64,000 bases of DNA from Setophaga petechia (taxonomy: Eukaryota; Chordata; Aves; Passeriformes; Parulidae): positions 10,061,258-10,125,257 of the forward strand of contig JANCRA010000014.1 of the NCBI GenBank assembly GCA_024362935.1. Direction: 5' to 3'. Below are positions 25,408-37,718 of this stretch, piece after piece (the first letter of the stretch is position 1; each line of letters starts with the position of its first letter). The notes under the pieces are model-generated. The model saw nothing but the letters and a program-made list of their open reading frames with translations, was not told the DNA's origin and did not search any database. Position numbers and translations under genes: made by a program.

Positions 25408-28400
25408 TATTTTATTTTTACTTGCCTTTAGAGTTGTTTTAGAACAGTCTAAATTATTAGACTCTTCTTTTAATTTATGACTGCTATTTAACCATATTGC
25501 GAATATGTAGAAGTGATATAATTTTATGACTAAGATACTGGAAAATTCATCTCGTCTGCAGTCCTACATTCCTTAAATTAAACATACCAAATGTAAAAAA
25601 AGGGTTTAAAATAGACATTAATTTTCTCAGAAGTAGATTCTAATATTAATATCTAGGCTTTGCAAATGATACAGCCCATATATACGTTGTGATTTTTAGA
25701 TCCTGAAATATCTTATTTCCTGTTTTGCATTGCAAATTTAGAAAGGGAAAATACCAGCTAGATAGATTGTTTTCTCTAATGTTTTAAGTCAGTGTAAAAA
25801 TTAATCTTTTCAAGTGTTGGTGGTTTTGTTGTATTTCATGTGTTTGGCTCAGGAAGGATTCTTCACACAGGATAGAGCTGATTTTTAGAGTGAGGTTTTT
25901 TTCCCCCCTTTTGTATTTATTCTTCATCTGAAGGAAATTCTCCGTCTGGTGGAAGGAGATTTATATATCCATAGCTGCATCTCTGCCTACCTTGAGCCAA
26001 TTATAACAATATGGCTCTTGTGCAATTTTGCAATTGTATTCAAATGGTAACAGGCTGTGATCTGAAAAATATAAGTATACATATGGTATACATGTGTATT
26101 TCTGTGGATGCCTGTGCAGAATATAACGTACAAGCAAGTTCAGCTGGTGACCTGTGCGTCCATGCTTTGCTGTTTTCTGATACTGTGGTGTCTTTCAGAT
26201 GTGAAGAAATGCTTCAGATATAAAATCTCAATGCAGATAAGCTGTGTAACTTACAAGTATCTGTGATGTTCCTGTTTCTTCCAATTACTTTGATATCATT
26301 AGTATCCAGTAATAAATAATAGATGTGTTTGCTGGTAGCCCTGTTCCATCAATCTGAGATGCAAAATTAAAGCTAGGTTTCTGACAAGAATTTTCTTTTA
26401 TTTAATCATTTAGAAAAAAATTTGTTTACAACTCTGAGCTAGACTAGAATCCAAATCACTCTTTTGATAGAGAAAGACTTCACACACTTTGCAGAATTAA
26501 GGTGAGTGGAAAATAATAAAAATCTGTTCCTGTTTCAAGCAGCAAAGAATTATAGCTCTGAAATGGATTTCTTGCATAAGATAATTATATCCTAATCACA
26601 GCTGTGTTTTTCAAAGTTGTGCCAATTTTACAACATTCATCTTTAAACACCTGGACCTGTGTGTGGTGATAGTGTTTCTGTGTTGTATTTTACATATTTG
26701 ATGAATGCTGTAAGAGTGTCTCTCTGTATTTTTATATATCATTTACGCCAGCTGAATTTAACGCTCAAAAGCTGATTAGCAGCCTAAAGGCACAGGGCTG
26801 CCTGTACTCATCCAAATTACTTTCTATTGAAGTGTTCCATAGATGTCAATGGATTTATATCAGGCTCCATATGCAATGTATATTTCCATCCACAGAGGAG
26901 AAGCAAACATTAATGAAGGTTTCTGAGGTCTATCAAACTTAGGCAGTTCTATATCACAAAGATTATATTTCAGTGTGCTGCAATGTCAGGGTTTATGTTA
27001 TGAAAACAGTTGCAATTATTAATATACAGTTTATGCTGTGCTCTTGTCCATGTATTCTGGTTGAGCATCCAGGAAGATGTATCACTTCAAGGGCTGCTAA
27101 AAAGAGGTCTTGTTTAAATCCTTCCAAATACCAACTCAGCTTAAGTGAAGAGTGTGGAATGAGGCCCACTGAAATAGCACTTGAAAAACCCCAGCAATAT
27201 TTATTGTTTTCCTTCTAGTTCAAGTTTGATGTTAAACATATTTAGGAAGAAATAAAAATATTTTAATGCTGAAACATTAAAGTGCTTTTAAATACCAAAA
27301 CCTAGATCACATTTCTTTCCAGACTCTTGGTGCTGAAGTTTCCACTTCATCTGGGTATTTTCTCATTGGCTTTTCTTTGTTGATCATCTCTGTTGTTTCT
27401 GTTTTGCAATATTAGTTAACACAACCACTTTTCCCTTCTATAAAACATATTAAGCTTCCATAGTTGCAGAAAGGAAATTGGGGTGGAGGTGGTAAAACTG
27501 ATTTAAGGAATATCCTAAAGGAAGTGTAGTGCATAGATGGAATAAAATCACTCTAACTCTGACCTTGCTATTGCAGCTACAAAAGCTCCATTGATATTTG
27601 ACACATGTGCTGGAAATTATTTAAAGGATGTAAGTCACCAGCTTAATGGGTGAAGGCAGTTCTGTAAGAGGCTTGGGTGAAGGAGGGCTGTCCATGTAGT
27701 TCCTTGTCCAAATCAGGGTAACAGTGTGCAGCTTGCACATGGATAGAGTCAGAGCTCCTTTGTCTCCCAGTGCTTCTCAGATAAAATATATAATAAGGAA
27801 ACTCATGCAGTTGTTGACCTTTAAATGTATATTGTAGTCTTTCATTTCATGGTTTTAAATAGCTATTTTCTTATTATAATTTAATAAATGTTATGCCTAC
27901 AAACCTGGAAAAATTGGCTTGTTCCATCAATTTCAAAGGAACACAAAGTACACTCTGTACTGTGTTGTAAAAGTTTTATTAAACTTGATACCATTTAAAA
28001 TAGTCTTTGAGAATTGCTGACACAATGATTCCAGGTTCTTCTTGGCTTATATATAGCCTGAGAAGTGCTTGCAAGGAGCAGCTGATTTGCTGAACTGGTA
28101 ATTGCTGCTGTAGCCACACCAGTCTCTGGACATAATGTCTTTTTAGGTCTCGGTGCATTAGACTCAAATGAAGGGTAAAGATCATCTCAGGGAACAGTTT
28201 GCCTGGGGGTGGGATTTCAAGTGAGTAGATAAGAGCATTTAAACTGTTCTCTGCTGGTGAGTGACGGGTATATTTGGTGGGGAAGCCTGGAGTGGTGCTG
28301 GGATGAATGCATTGAAATAAAAGGCAAGTCAGGCTCAGAGCTGTCAGCCAAACCCATCTGTAAAGTGAGATGAATGGACCTTTGGATATCTTCTTGTATT

Positions 28401-30878
28401 AATGTGTGTTGTAGGAAAGAAATGCCTATAAGACTGTGGAGGAGTAGATGCTCATCTAATAATCTGTTTTCACCATTGGGGCTGCAAATAACAATCCTTA
28501 CATGGCTAGGAAAGGCTAGTTTTCAGGAATAGGCATCATGGTCTGATAAATATTCATGTCAAAATCAAAGAAATTTGGAATTTGCTGGAGTTGTGACAGT
28601 GACTCTGGCCTAAAAATATGTCTTCTTTCCTATGCCTCCCTGTCCTTGCCTTGCTCTGTCCCTTTCTGGTGCTGCAGGAGTCCTGCTGATGCCTGGAAGG
28701 GTTAACATGACTCATTTAAGAATTTAAATGCAGATATTTTTTCAGGCGTGTTAGGCCTCAATGACTTCTGTTAGTTCTGAGAAGGTATAAGAAGGGAGTG
28801 AAATGCTAGTAAGCTCCTTCCTTAGAATTTATCCAGTGGTAAATCAGGGCTACAGAATATCCCTTTTGAACTGAAGGGACATCTAAATGAAAAGTTTTTA
28901 ACAAAACTTCCATACTGATCTCAATGGGTAAAGATGCAAACGCAGCGGGGAGGGGGAGAAGATCCTCACTATTACTTTGTGTAATTTGAACAGCTATTAA
29001 TTTTTATGGCATTTTCTGTCAGCCTCTCCTAAACAAGGAATAAAACCTTTTACTATTTGCCACAATATAAATATTTTATCTAAAGGGGACTGTGATGAAA
29101 GAAAAGGAGACACAGACATTCATTGCTGAGGAATTTCTGAAGGATGGAAATTCCATCATAGCTGCGTTTGACCAATTCTCTTTTAAGAAAATTGTTTTAA
29201 AAGCCTGGTTATAATCAGTGGTTAGGCAATATGAAATAAAAATATGCATTAGAAAACCATGCTTATGATTGGCATCAGTTTGAAACCATCATTTTACCTT
29301 GGACCTGTGGGACCTTTGGCTCACAATGGGAATGCTTGAGATTTTGAGAGTCCTGCATTCCATCCAAGCCAAGCAGCATAATTCAATGATTGATTGAATT
29401 TTTGGGGTGTAAGGGAAAGGGGAAGATGGCTTTTAACTATAGCCCTGCCTATGCATCTATGTGTGGTGATACAACATCCAAGAGGGCTTTAAAAGAACCC
29501 CTGAATTAATAAAGCTGCATGTGGTGAGAAAAGCCTTGCTGCAACAAACCAAGAAAAGCACTGTCAAAGGGAAGGGAGAAAAGAAAACCCCAAGATCTCA
29601 TCTCTACTTTGCTAAAAGAGTGCAGTAGTCAGCCAAATGGTCATGTATACTGTGCATTCCTTTTATTTTTCATTTGTTTTCTTGGTTAGTGTACAGCAAA
29701 GAACAGAGGTGATGGGCAGAGCAGCAAACCCACAATGACTGTCTATATTACAGAAATATGGACAATGCTTACAGGAAAGTGACACAGCAGATTTGAAATG
29801 TGTGGTAACATTAAAAATGTCTCTGTTTATTCTGGTTCCCACACTTTTGGGAGTTCCAGGCATAAGCTTTTCCCTTGGCATGAATCTGACAGAACACTTA
29901 GTGCCTACTGAAGGCTAAGTCAAGTATAGCAGCAGGGCTGGGCCCTGAGGCCTAAGTAGCAGAGTTCATCATCCATCATCCCCTGACAGATGATTTTCTG
30001 GCTCTCTATTACATAGGGAGAAACTGTTCACAGAATGCTCACTAAATATGTGTACATTTGTGTGAAGAAGAACCTCCTTCAGAAAGCCCTGTTATTCTTA
30101 TCCTTGACCAAATTATCATTGTTATTAAAAATAATTTAATCAGCTTACATAAGGAAAAAGTTCAGGGAAACAAAATTAAATAAAGTGGTTACAAGAAATC
30201 AGAACTGTACAATTTCCTTTAATCGTGTTTCCTTGGAGCATGTAGCATTGGGTATTTTTGTTTAAAAAGCAAACACACAGAGAGAAACAAGTGAAATTTC
30301 TATGTAAATTTAGCTAAACAGAAATTCCAGTCTTTTTATGGTCAGGAATATTTTTTAGGGGTTTTTCTGGGGGAGGGGTTTAGGGTGGGGGTGTGTTGTT
30401 TGGGTTTTTTTGTGCAACTGTTCAGGCTGAGGTATCCTGGGTGAGCTAAGCAAGGCTTTTTGCCTTGTGCCTCTGCCACACTGTTCAGGGAAGGGTGGGT
30501 TTACAGTGGTAACTGGGATTAAATGGATTTTCTGGAAAAGCATAAAAGGCTAAGATACCAAATACTTAAGAGTGTTTGAATTTATTTACGTGGGAACCAA
30601 TAGGAGTGCAGGCAGACCCTTCTGCTGGACTTCGCAGTCCTGGCAGGTGAAACATGGATAGGACATTACACTTGTAGATGAGAGAAAAGGGACAGGTTTT
30701 CAGCTGGAAAACTTCAGTTTCAGTTTCTGTAGTGTGACAATGTTCATCCATAAAAACTAATGCAGGAAGAATGGCCTGGGGTTTGAGGGTAATGTCAAGA
30801 TTCAGTGAGTTCTACAAATCTGGTAGAAATATGTGACCCCTCCTGATGGGATGTCACTTCAGAATACCTGTGTGTGTC

Positions 30879-30917
30879 TCTGTTTCCAATGGAAGATATC
30901 CTTCCATTGGAAACAGA
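30879..30917. repeat. Perfect inverted repeat, 17-bp arms
   Basis: Arms 30879-30895 and 30901-30917 are perfect reverse complements around a 5-nt spacer (atatc). A single strand would form a stable hairpin. No repeat family is recognised on either side. Either a recent template-switch mutation or a structured RNA could account for it, and nothing in the flanks decides between them. Confidence 0.9.
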
Positions 30918-32374
30918 AATGTAGTTGGTTTTTATCACTTTGCTTTCTTTAGAAACCCTTAGCTGTGTGTGCACTGAGAACTTTGCTGTTACTTTTGTCG
31001 TGGTAAAAAGCTTAAAACTGCTGTAGTGTGAAGGCTTCTTGACAGTAGGTATCACAAAAATGTTTGGATCTGCCCCTTGCTACATCTACATTTTAAATTT
31101 CTTCACCTAATAGGGCAAAATTACTTCCAAATCTGTTAAGCCCTGTTGAGTTTTGATAAAGAAGTCATATAAGAACCCAACACATGTTTATCTTAAGATG
31201 ACAGTAAGGTTAATAAGATTAATAGTTATTTCCTATTTTTCACTGTGATTATGTCAATGTTTTTGCACACTGAAGAAAATTTTCTAAACTTCTTACATCA
31301 CCTCTACATGCTTATTCATGAAGAGACTAGATAGCCTGAAAAACTGAATACTTATAGAGGTGTGCCATTGACACTATAATAATGGAAGGGATTGTCTGTC
31401 ATTTACTGTTTATGTAATAGAAAACTCAGACCAGATTCTTAATATTTCCTTTTTCTCTCAAGATCATCTAGGCCACTAAAAAGTCATGAAATACAGAAGG
31501 AAATTCTAAGAGTTCTTATGTGGTCATTGCTAAAGAAATAATTTACTTTAGTACCCACATGTTCAGAATCTTTGCCTTTTTCTGCCTTTGGTAAATTAGC
31601 AGCAGTGCTTTTTATGGAGAAGAAAAACTTGCAGATGAAACTTTTTGGCTAAAATATCTGAAAACAGTGTTACTGAGTCACTAAGCTGAGCAGAATGCTC
31701 AATTTGCCATGATTATGGAAGCAAGAGAATTCTGCTTCTGTCTTCTGCACTCTCTCCAGCTCAGGCTGGGGAGGTTCTTTCTGTTTTCTTCAATTACTAC
31801 CTGGTTTCCAAGTAACAGGTACCGTTCACCAAAGCAGAACCTCCTCATTTGAAGTGATGTTTCCTAACTCTCATCTAAAGCCAAGTAAATGAAAACAGCA
31901 ACTGCTAGCCCAGACTGTGCTTTGGCCCCATCCTGGGAGTGTGACATGATAAATACTCTGATGTTTTTGAGAACTGTCAATAGCATCCAGCTGGCTGTTT
32001 TTAAATGTGTGGCATTTACAGATGCTTTCCCTCCTCCTTTCATATCTGCTCAACTCTGGTGGACTAAGCACGTGTCAGCAAGGCCAAAATGTACAATACA
32101 GACCTCACTGGGTTCCTTGGATGTGTTTGGTTTTTAATAGCATTGTGTGCATTGAACCCACATTAAGTATTTCTGCTGAGGTTAGAGAGAAACATGGAGT
32201 CTGAATTTGGATGAACATGCTATTCCTCTTTGCAGTTTCTTCTTTTTGCCCCTCTGTTCAGCAGTTTGTTGTGGGTGTTGTAGTTGATGTGATGCAAAAT
32301 ATCATCATGGACACGTGTGCATGTGGTGCCTGGTGTCTGAGTTCTCTAACACAGCAGAGAGTAAGGTGAGTTAG

Positions 32375-32490
32375 AGACTTGTAGGTGGCCATAACCTGAT
32401 CCAAGTCAGCTCAGTTTTAAGCATATATGGGACAAGTTGGCTCCAGAGGTCTCTTCTGGCCCAAGTTATTTTAAGATTCTGTGATCCTGA
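32375..32490 (+). mobile_element. CR1 LINE fragment, extreme 3' end
   Basis: A short sense-strand CR1 3' UTR remnant. The 'ctccagaggtctcttctgg' block, which in intact copies precedes the tail, is followed by 'ccaagttattttaagattctg' and 'tgatcctg', a degenerate octamer tail. Only about 115 bp are recognisable. The upstream boundary is uncertain and an LTR origin for the first half cannot be excluded. Confidence 0.65.
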
Positions 32491-33190
32491 GTTTGGTTTC
32501 CTTGTGTACATCTAGCAAGGGCTCATAAAAGCAGCCTGGTTTGTCCATAAAAGCACAATGGCCTTGGGGCATGCTGATCCACCCAAGTTACTTCTTGGCA
32601 GGAGGGGCCCATCCTCTGGTTCCCGTTTTGCCTGCTTTTATAGCAGTTTCTGCATCTGGTGTGGGGTTGTCCCATAATGCAGACGATTACTCTGCTGGGT
32701 AGGTACTCATTGCTGCTGTGGTTGAGTAGCTGGCACAGTAAAACAGATGAGTAAATGCTTTGAAGGAGCTTGCTGCTTGTGCTGGCACGTCAGGCAGGCT
32801 AAGTAATAATGCAGGTCTTGCTGCACTGCCTTGTGGCAGGCTTGTTTGGAGCTCAGGCCATTCCTGGCAGGAGTGATCCTCAGCACTGGGTCATCCAGGG
32901 AGGGAAAACAGAGAGAATGTGCTGAGCTACTGACAGAACTCACATTAGCATGTTTTGTATATAGGTGTTCACATGCTGAGCACACTGAAAGAGTGATTTA
33001 GAGACAGCTGCATAGCTCTCCAATGTGTGAACCCAGGGGTATAAAGGAGAACCCCAAAGACAGCCAAGGCCCAAAAGATGTGAGGAGCCCTTCCCAGATA
33101 ACACAGTCAGAAGGAATGTTTTTAGCAGTGGCAACAAGAGAGGTCTAAAAGAAATTAATTTTGTGTTTTGTTTTGCCTTTTGGGGGCTAT

Positions 33191-33234
33191 TAAAAAAAAA
33201 AAACCCACAACCAAAAAAATCCCCCAAACAAAAT
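33191..33234. repeat. A/C-rich low-complexity tract
   Basis: A 12-A run followed by short A-runs and C-runs on the + strand. Simple sequence. Minus-strand frames across it are artefacts. Confidence 0.75.
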
Positions 33235-33299
33235 GAGCATTAGGAGAACCCCTACCACGACAACATGTACCCAAAACCAACTTCTTAAAATCTGATGAC

Positions 33300-33525
33300 T
33301 TTGTATGCTTGTAATAAAGCAGGACGGTCTTGGTAATTCAGTGCCTATCTGTGATCACTGTGATGTAATTTATCTAATCTCATCTAAAATCTAATGCTTG
33401 CGGATTAGTAATTCAAAATGTTTTAGATTAAAACAAATGGGAATAGAGGGTTTGGCCAAAAAGGATCAAATTCTTCACTGTGATTGTGAATGAGTAATGA
33501 TTTGTCTAATTATTACTATATTTAG
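33300..33525. promoter_or_regulatory. Possible regulatory block, TAAT-rich
   Basis: Many TAAT/ATTA words are packed into about 225 bp, including an OTX/PITX-type GGATTA immediately followed by a TAATTC word at about 33402-33414. Isolated CpGs are kept near 33326 and 33401. Clustered homeodomain cores suggest an enhancer-like element, but base composition alone could produce many of them. The block lies about 140 bp upstream of the candidate exon at 33666. Confidence 0.25.
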
Positions 33526-33665
33526 GGGGAAACCAGCTGTTCAGTGAATTTAATTTTTTACTCTTTTCACCTCTGTCCCTGCAGTGAAGTTATGTGTTTT
33601 CTTTCACTGCAAAGATGAAAGTATCATTCACTGAACACTCAACCAGTTTGGTTTAATTTTCTTAG

Positions 33666-33732
33666 GTTTCTGAGAAAAGAGCCAGAAATCAAACCTGGAA
33701 CCTGTTGTTGCTAATCAAATCATGACAGAAAG
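33666..33732 (+). other. Candidate short exon (splice-site flanked)
   Basis: The 67-bp segment is preceded by a pyrimidine-rich 'tttaattttcttag' acceptor and followed by a strong 'AAAG|gtaaga' donor. Two of three frames are closed early. The frame open longest ends at a TGA overlapping an ATG near the 3' end (33722-33724), leaving an ATG-ACA-GAA-AG stub running into the donor. That would suit a 5' untranslated exon ending in a start codon, or a lncRNA exon. Random matches to splice consensus sequences are common, and no partner exon was identified. Confidence 0.2.
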
Positions 33733-35470
33733 GTAAGAGACTCATTTTATTCCTTGAGTTTGGGCTTTGTCCCTTCTGCTTCTCACTGCTGCTCACAGTT
33801 GTATTTCCAAAGCTTTGTGTTTTACCTTTTCCTAGACATGCTTTCCTGGAATTTGATTATATATGATTTATCCATAAGAGATTTTTTGTGAAATAAAAAA
33901 GAGTCAACCAACTTTTGTGCCTAGCAGAAACTGAAGAACGTCCTCTATGTGAAAGGCACATATCACCCATGTAGAGTCAGTTCCTGCATGAAAGGCTTCA
34001 GGCTGCAAGATGGGAGGGTCACACATGTCCTCATGCAGCTTTTCTGGGAGCATTCAGAATTAGTTTGGTTCAGGGATTGGTGTCTGGTGACAGGTTTTGT
34101 ACCAGGTGTTCCAACACAGCAAGTTGTAGCAGGATGAGAGAAATTGGGCAGGCAATCTAAATCCCAATTTCCCAGCTCTGTCACTTTTTGAGTTGTAATT
34201 TTACTCTTTTCTTTATTTTTATCTTTGACTTATTAGCACAGACATTGCCAAGGACACTCCACATCAGCTATTTATGTTCAGAAACCTATTTCTATTTGTT
34301 CCAGCAATCTCAGCCAAGAACATCCCAGAACTGACATTTTAGAAAACCTTTTGTTTATGGGAAGTTTTACACATTGCATTTTCCAAACACTGAACTGGGG
34401 AGTGTTCACTGCAACATCTGAGAATACTTTAGCTCTTCTAATTTTCTCATGATGTCTTACTAATATCCAAAGAAGGAACAACTGTTTGTTTTATAAACTA
34501 CTCTGCCAGGTTTCTTCAAAAGTTGTTACGGTCCCAAATTTTCTAAGCAGGCATATTTGTCTTAAATACATTTTGCTTTTCTCCTTCCTAGTTAAAATTA
34601 GTATTTTCTCTTCATGGCGTGTGTCAGGACTGGCTTTTTCAATCACATAAGTTCTGATGCTGGGAGCCTTTAAACAAAACAAAAACTTAATTGCAAGTCT
34701 TCTGCAAAAGAGTAAATTTTGCCCTACTTCAGTGTGTCTTTAAGTAGATGTGAATTAATCACCAAACTTAAAATTCAACTTTGTCTTTTAGTTCTGGTTA
34801 AAATAAATGCTACTGAATTTTAAAAGTTCAAATGTTCATCAAATTGCATACAGTACTGCCCTTGGGATCATACCTAAAGTATTTGTAGATAAGCAATGTT
34901 AATATACAATTTGCAAAGCAATAACCCAAGTCCCAAGTGAAAAGGAAATGCTATGAAGCTAAAAGGTAAATAATAAATGCTGATGAACAAGGACTCTGGA
35001 AAATCACAATTGGAAAAAGTGCTAAATCCCAAGGTTTTACTTGTTTTGCTCTTACTTATTAACTCAGGTACAGGGTTTTGCTGTTCTACTGGTGCCCTGG
35101 AGGAAAGGTCTTTGTCACTTTAGATGAAAAAGTTTTCAAAATGTTACAAACATGTTCTGCCCTGTTCAGCCAGACTTACTAAAATAAGGAGGAATTTCTG
35201 GCAAACAATAGAGGCAACAAAGGAGAGGCTGCTGCTGAATTATTGGCAATTGTTAATAATAAATGATTTGCTAGATGCTGAGGAAAATGCCAAACTATTC
35301 ATTTTTAATTCCTTAGTTAGTTCATGGTACACTGATACAGATTCCTTGAAATGTATAGGAAAATGGGCAGGCTTTCTGGGGCTTCCATGTTAGAGCAAGT
35401 CTTGCAAACTTTGTAATGGCTGGCAAGGACTGCAGTCCAGGAAAACACGGAGGTTTTGAACAGATGAAAC
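33733..35470. other. Unique noncoding sequence
   Basis: No gene or confident repeat was recognised. A plus-strand frame of 89 codons at 35124-35393 has no recognisable family features. Confidence 0.6.
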
Positions 35471-35520
35471 TGCCCACAGACTTAAAATTAAGCACAAGCA
35501 AAAGTGCTTTCTGGAACTTT
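35471..35520. repeat. Possible ancient dispersed-repeat trace
   Basis: The word order 'cttaaaattaagcacaagc' then 'aaaagtgctttctggaac' resembles a short motif that I recall as widely dispersed in reptile and bird genomes. The match is short and from memory, so the call is tentative. An MIR-like SINE lies 170 bp downstream. Confidence 0.3.
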
Positions 35521-35690
35521 GGTTAGGGGATTTGCTTTGATCAATGAATTAATCTATGAGTCTTAGCAGAGACACTCCACTGCAGGAATGATGCCAGGGA
35601 TTTCAATCACAGTGCCTCTGCTGAACTCTGATTGCTACCTGACCTGCCCAGGAAAAGGTGACATGAGCCTGTGTGCTCAGAGAAACCATT

Positions 35691-35785
35691 GCTCCCATGT
35701 TACAGCAAAACCAAGACACTGGGATATAGAAATGCTAAATGACTGAGACCTACCCTCAGAGCAATACCACGGCAGGCTGGAAACC
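35691..35785 (-). mobile_element. MIR-like ancient SINE remnant, antisense
   Basis: The + strand reads the reverse complement of an MIR/CORE-type SINE. 'cccatgttacagcaaaacca' and 'agacactgggatatagaaat' match the usual 'cattttacag...aaactgaggcacagagag' block. They are followed by 'gctaaatgactgagaccta' and a 'caggctgg' end matching the 'gacttgcccaaggtcacaca...agctgg' block. These tRNA-derived elements predate amniote divergence, so high divergence is expected. Family assignment is by pattern only. Confidence 0.55.
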
Positions 35786-37667
35786 ACCCTGAGAAGTAGG
35801 GAAGCAAAAATCTTACAGGGGACTGAGTTCCAAAACCAGCTGAGCAATTCAAGTCCAAGGCAGCTATCTATCTGCCTAAGTAATGTAAAACGCTCAGGCT
35901 GAATAAAGATAATTGCAGTGACATCATTGGAAAGAAAAATTAGTTGATGAAGAAAGTGTGTTAAAAACCCAACAGTAATTAAGGCAAAAGTAATTTTCTT
36001 TAAATGCTGAGTGCTGTGTGTATTCCTTACAGAGGAACTCTAAATGTTCATAGTAAGGTCATGGATGGATGTAAATTTATGTACAGCAGGAATTTTTCAA
36101 AACTACTTTTTAATAATAAAAGTAGCTTAGATAATGCAGTACCCATGTGCAATTAAAATAGTAAAATTTTCATTACTGCATCCCAATTCTTATTCTTTAC
36201 TAGTAATTGGAAATACTTATAGACTTTGCACTAAGAGTATGGTAGCCTCGCAGGCTGAATTTGAATTAAGGAGGTAAAGATGTAAACAGGTCACAGATTT
36301 TCACACTTTTTTAAGTTTTGGTCCATTTACATATTGGGGTTAATTGTCCAATTGCAGTTTTAGTTTATGAAGTCCCATGCTCCCAGATTTCTCTCCTCAA
36401 TTTGCTGTTTTTACACTTTTTGGGCCTGAAGCTATAATGGCGTCCTTAGTTCTCAGGCTGGAAAAGGATAGTCTAGTTTTGTCTGACTAGACTGTGAAGA
36501 GAACTTGCTAACACTTGATCTGGAGTTCAGAGTTGCATATTAATGCAGTATAAAATCTGGAAAATATGAAAGCTAAAACTTAAGGCATCAGTGTTCTTCT
36601 GGGTTAGTGTACTGATTAGCAGGTCTTTTTTGTATGTTGAGCTCAGGTGTTTGTGGATATACTGGGTCTTACTATCTGGTGTCTAAATACAATTTTTCCT
36701 GTTTATTCTGCAAATGTTCATATGTAGGAATAGTCCCATCAAGTAATGTATCTATGAACCTTGAGGGAGAAGGCCTGTGTTATTAACCCACTCTTAGCTG
36801 ACACTGAAAAAAAACATCTCAGGAGGTGGCTCCTGTTGTTCCTGAGGCAAATTCAGTTGCTTGCTGAACCACAGCATTGCCTCTGTGCTGAAAAGAATTA
36901 CCTTGGTATAGCCAAAGGTTCAGTATTTGGCTTTCTAAGCACAATAACTTCATTAATAATAAAAAGTTGTGTGGGCTGAGTATAATAGAATATGAGAAAA
37001 AACCCCAGTATGCACACACCAGAAATAAAACAATGCCATTATTGAATAATAAAAGTCTCCTCAAAAATATTTATACCTTATTGGCATCTCCAAGTCAAGA
37101 AAAGAAAACCAGTTTTAAGACTGAAATAAAACTCCCTTTCCAGTCATAATATATCCCTAGAGAGAGGAACTAACTCCATGTGTAAAGTAGGGAACATGCT
37201 ACAGGGCTGGCCAAATCAGCCTCCAGTGGATAGTTACTCTATGGTTATAAAATTATATTGTTCTTTGTATTAGTTTTAAATGACTTGTACATATGTCCAT
37301 TGTTGTCAGTTTAGAAAGTACAGTTGTGAAACTTTGGTTCCAAGTGCTTAAACATTTTGTCATATGAAAAGAACTGAGAGCAGCCCAGTTTTGTCAGCAT
37401 TTGCATCAAGCCCTGGATGGCTTAGAAAAAGGCTTTTCTGAGCATTTGTCACAGAGAAGCAGTTAGAAAATGTTTTAAAACTATTTAACTCTTGCTGTTC
37501 TGTCTGAGTATTGTTTGGGAAAAAGTCTTCTGTCTGCTTATAATGAACTAACCTGTATGATGATTTTAGTGCAGATGTTAAAATTAGGTAACTGATCAGC
37601 CACTGACTTAAATAAGCAACTACACTCTCCTTTCAGGAAGTAAGTATTTAAATTTGTTTAAAGATGC

Positions 37668-37718
37668 GATAAAGTGCACGACACTTTATCTCACTGAGTG
37701 TGAGTGCACTCACACTCA
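37668..37718. repeat. Two adjacent perfect palindromes
   Basis: The first hairpin has 9-bp arms (37668-37676 and 37682-37690) around a 5-nt spacer. Four bases later a 24-bp perfect palindrome with no spacer covers 37695-37718. Both arms of each are exact. No repeat family was recognised around them. Confidence 0.9.

Larger units (their letters stand above)
24521..32374. other. Unique noncoding sequence
   Basis: No gene was recognised. Small structures are a 24-bp-period partial tandem duplication at 25367-25407 and a perfect inverted repeat at 30879-30917 (separate entry). There is also a possible very old dispersed-repeat trace at about 26815-26885, with 'gatgtcaatgga' followed by a 'caggctcc' word. 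Open frames are all under 100 codons and unremarkable. Confidence 0.55.
32491..33665. other. Unique noncoding sequence with a TAAT-rich block
   Basis: No gene was recognised. It contains the A/C-rich simple tract at 33191-33234 and a TAAT-rich candidate regulatory block at 33300-33525, both listed separately. Confidence 0.55.
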
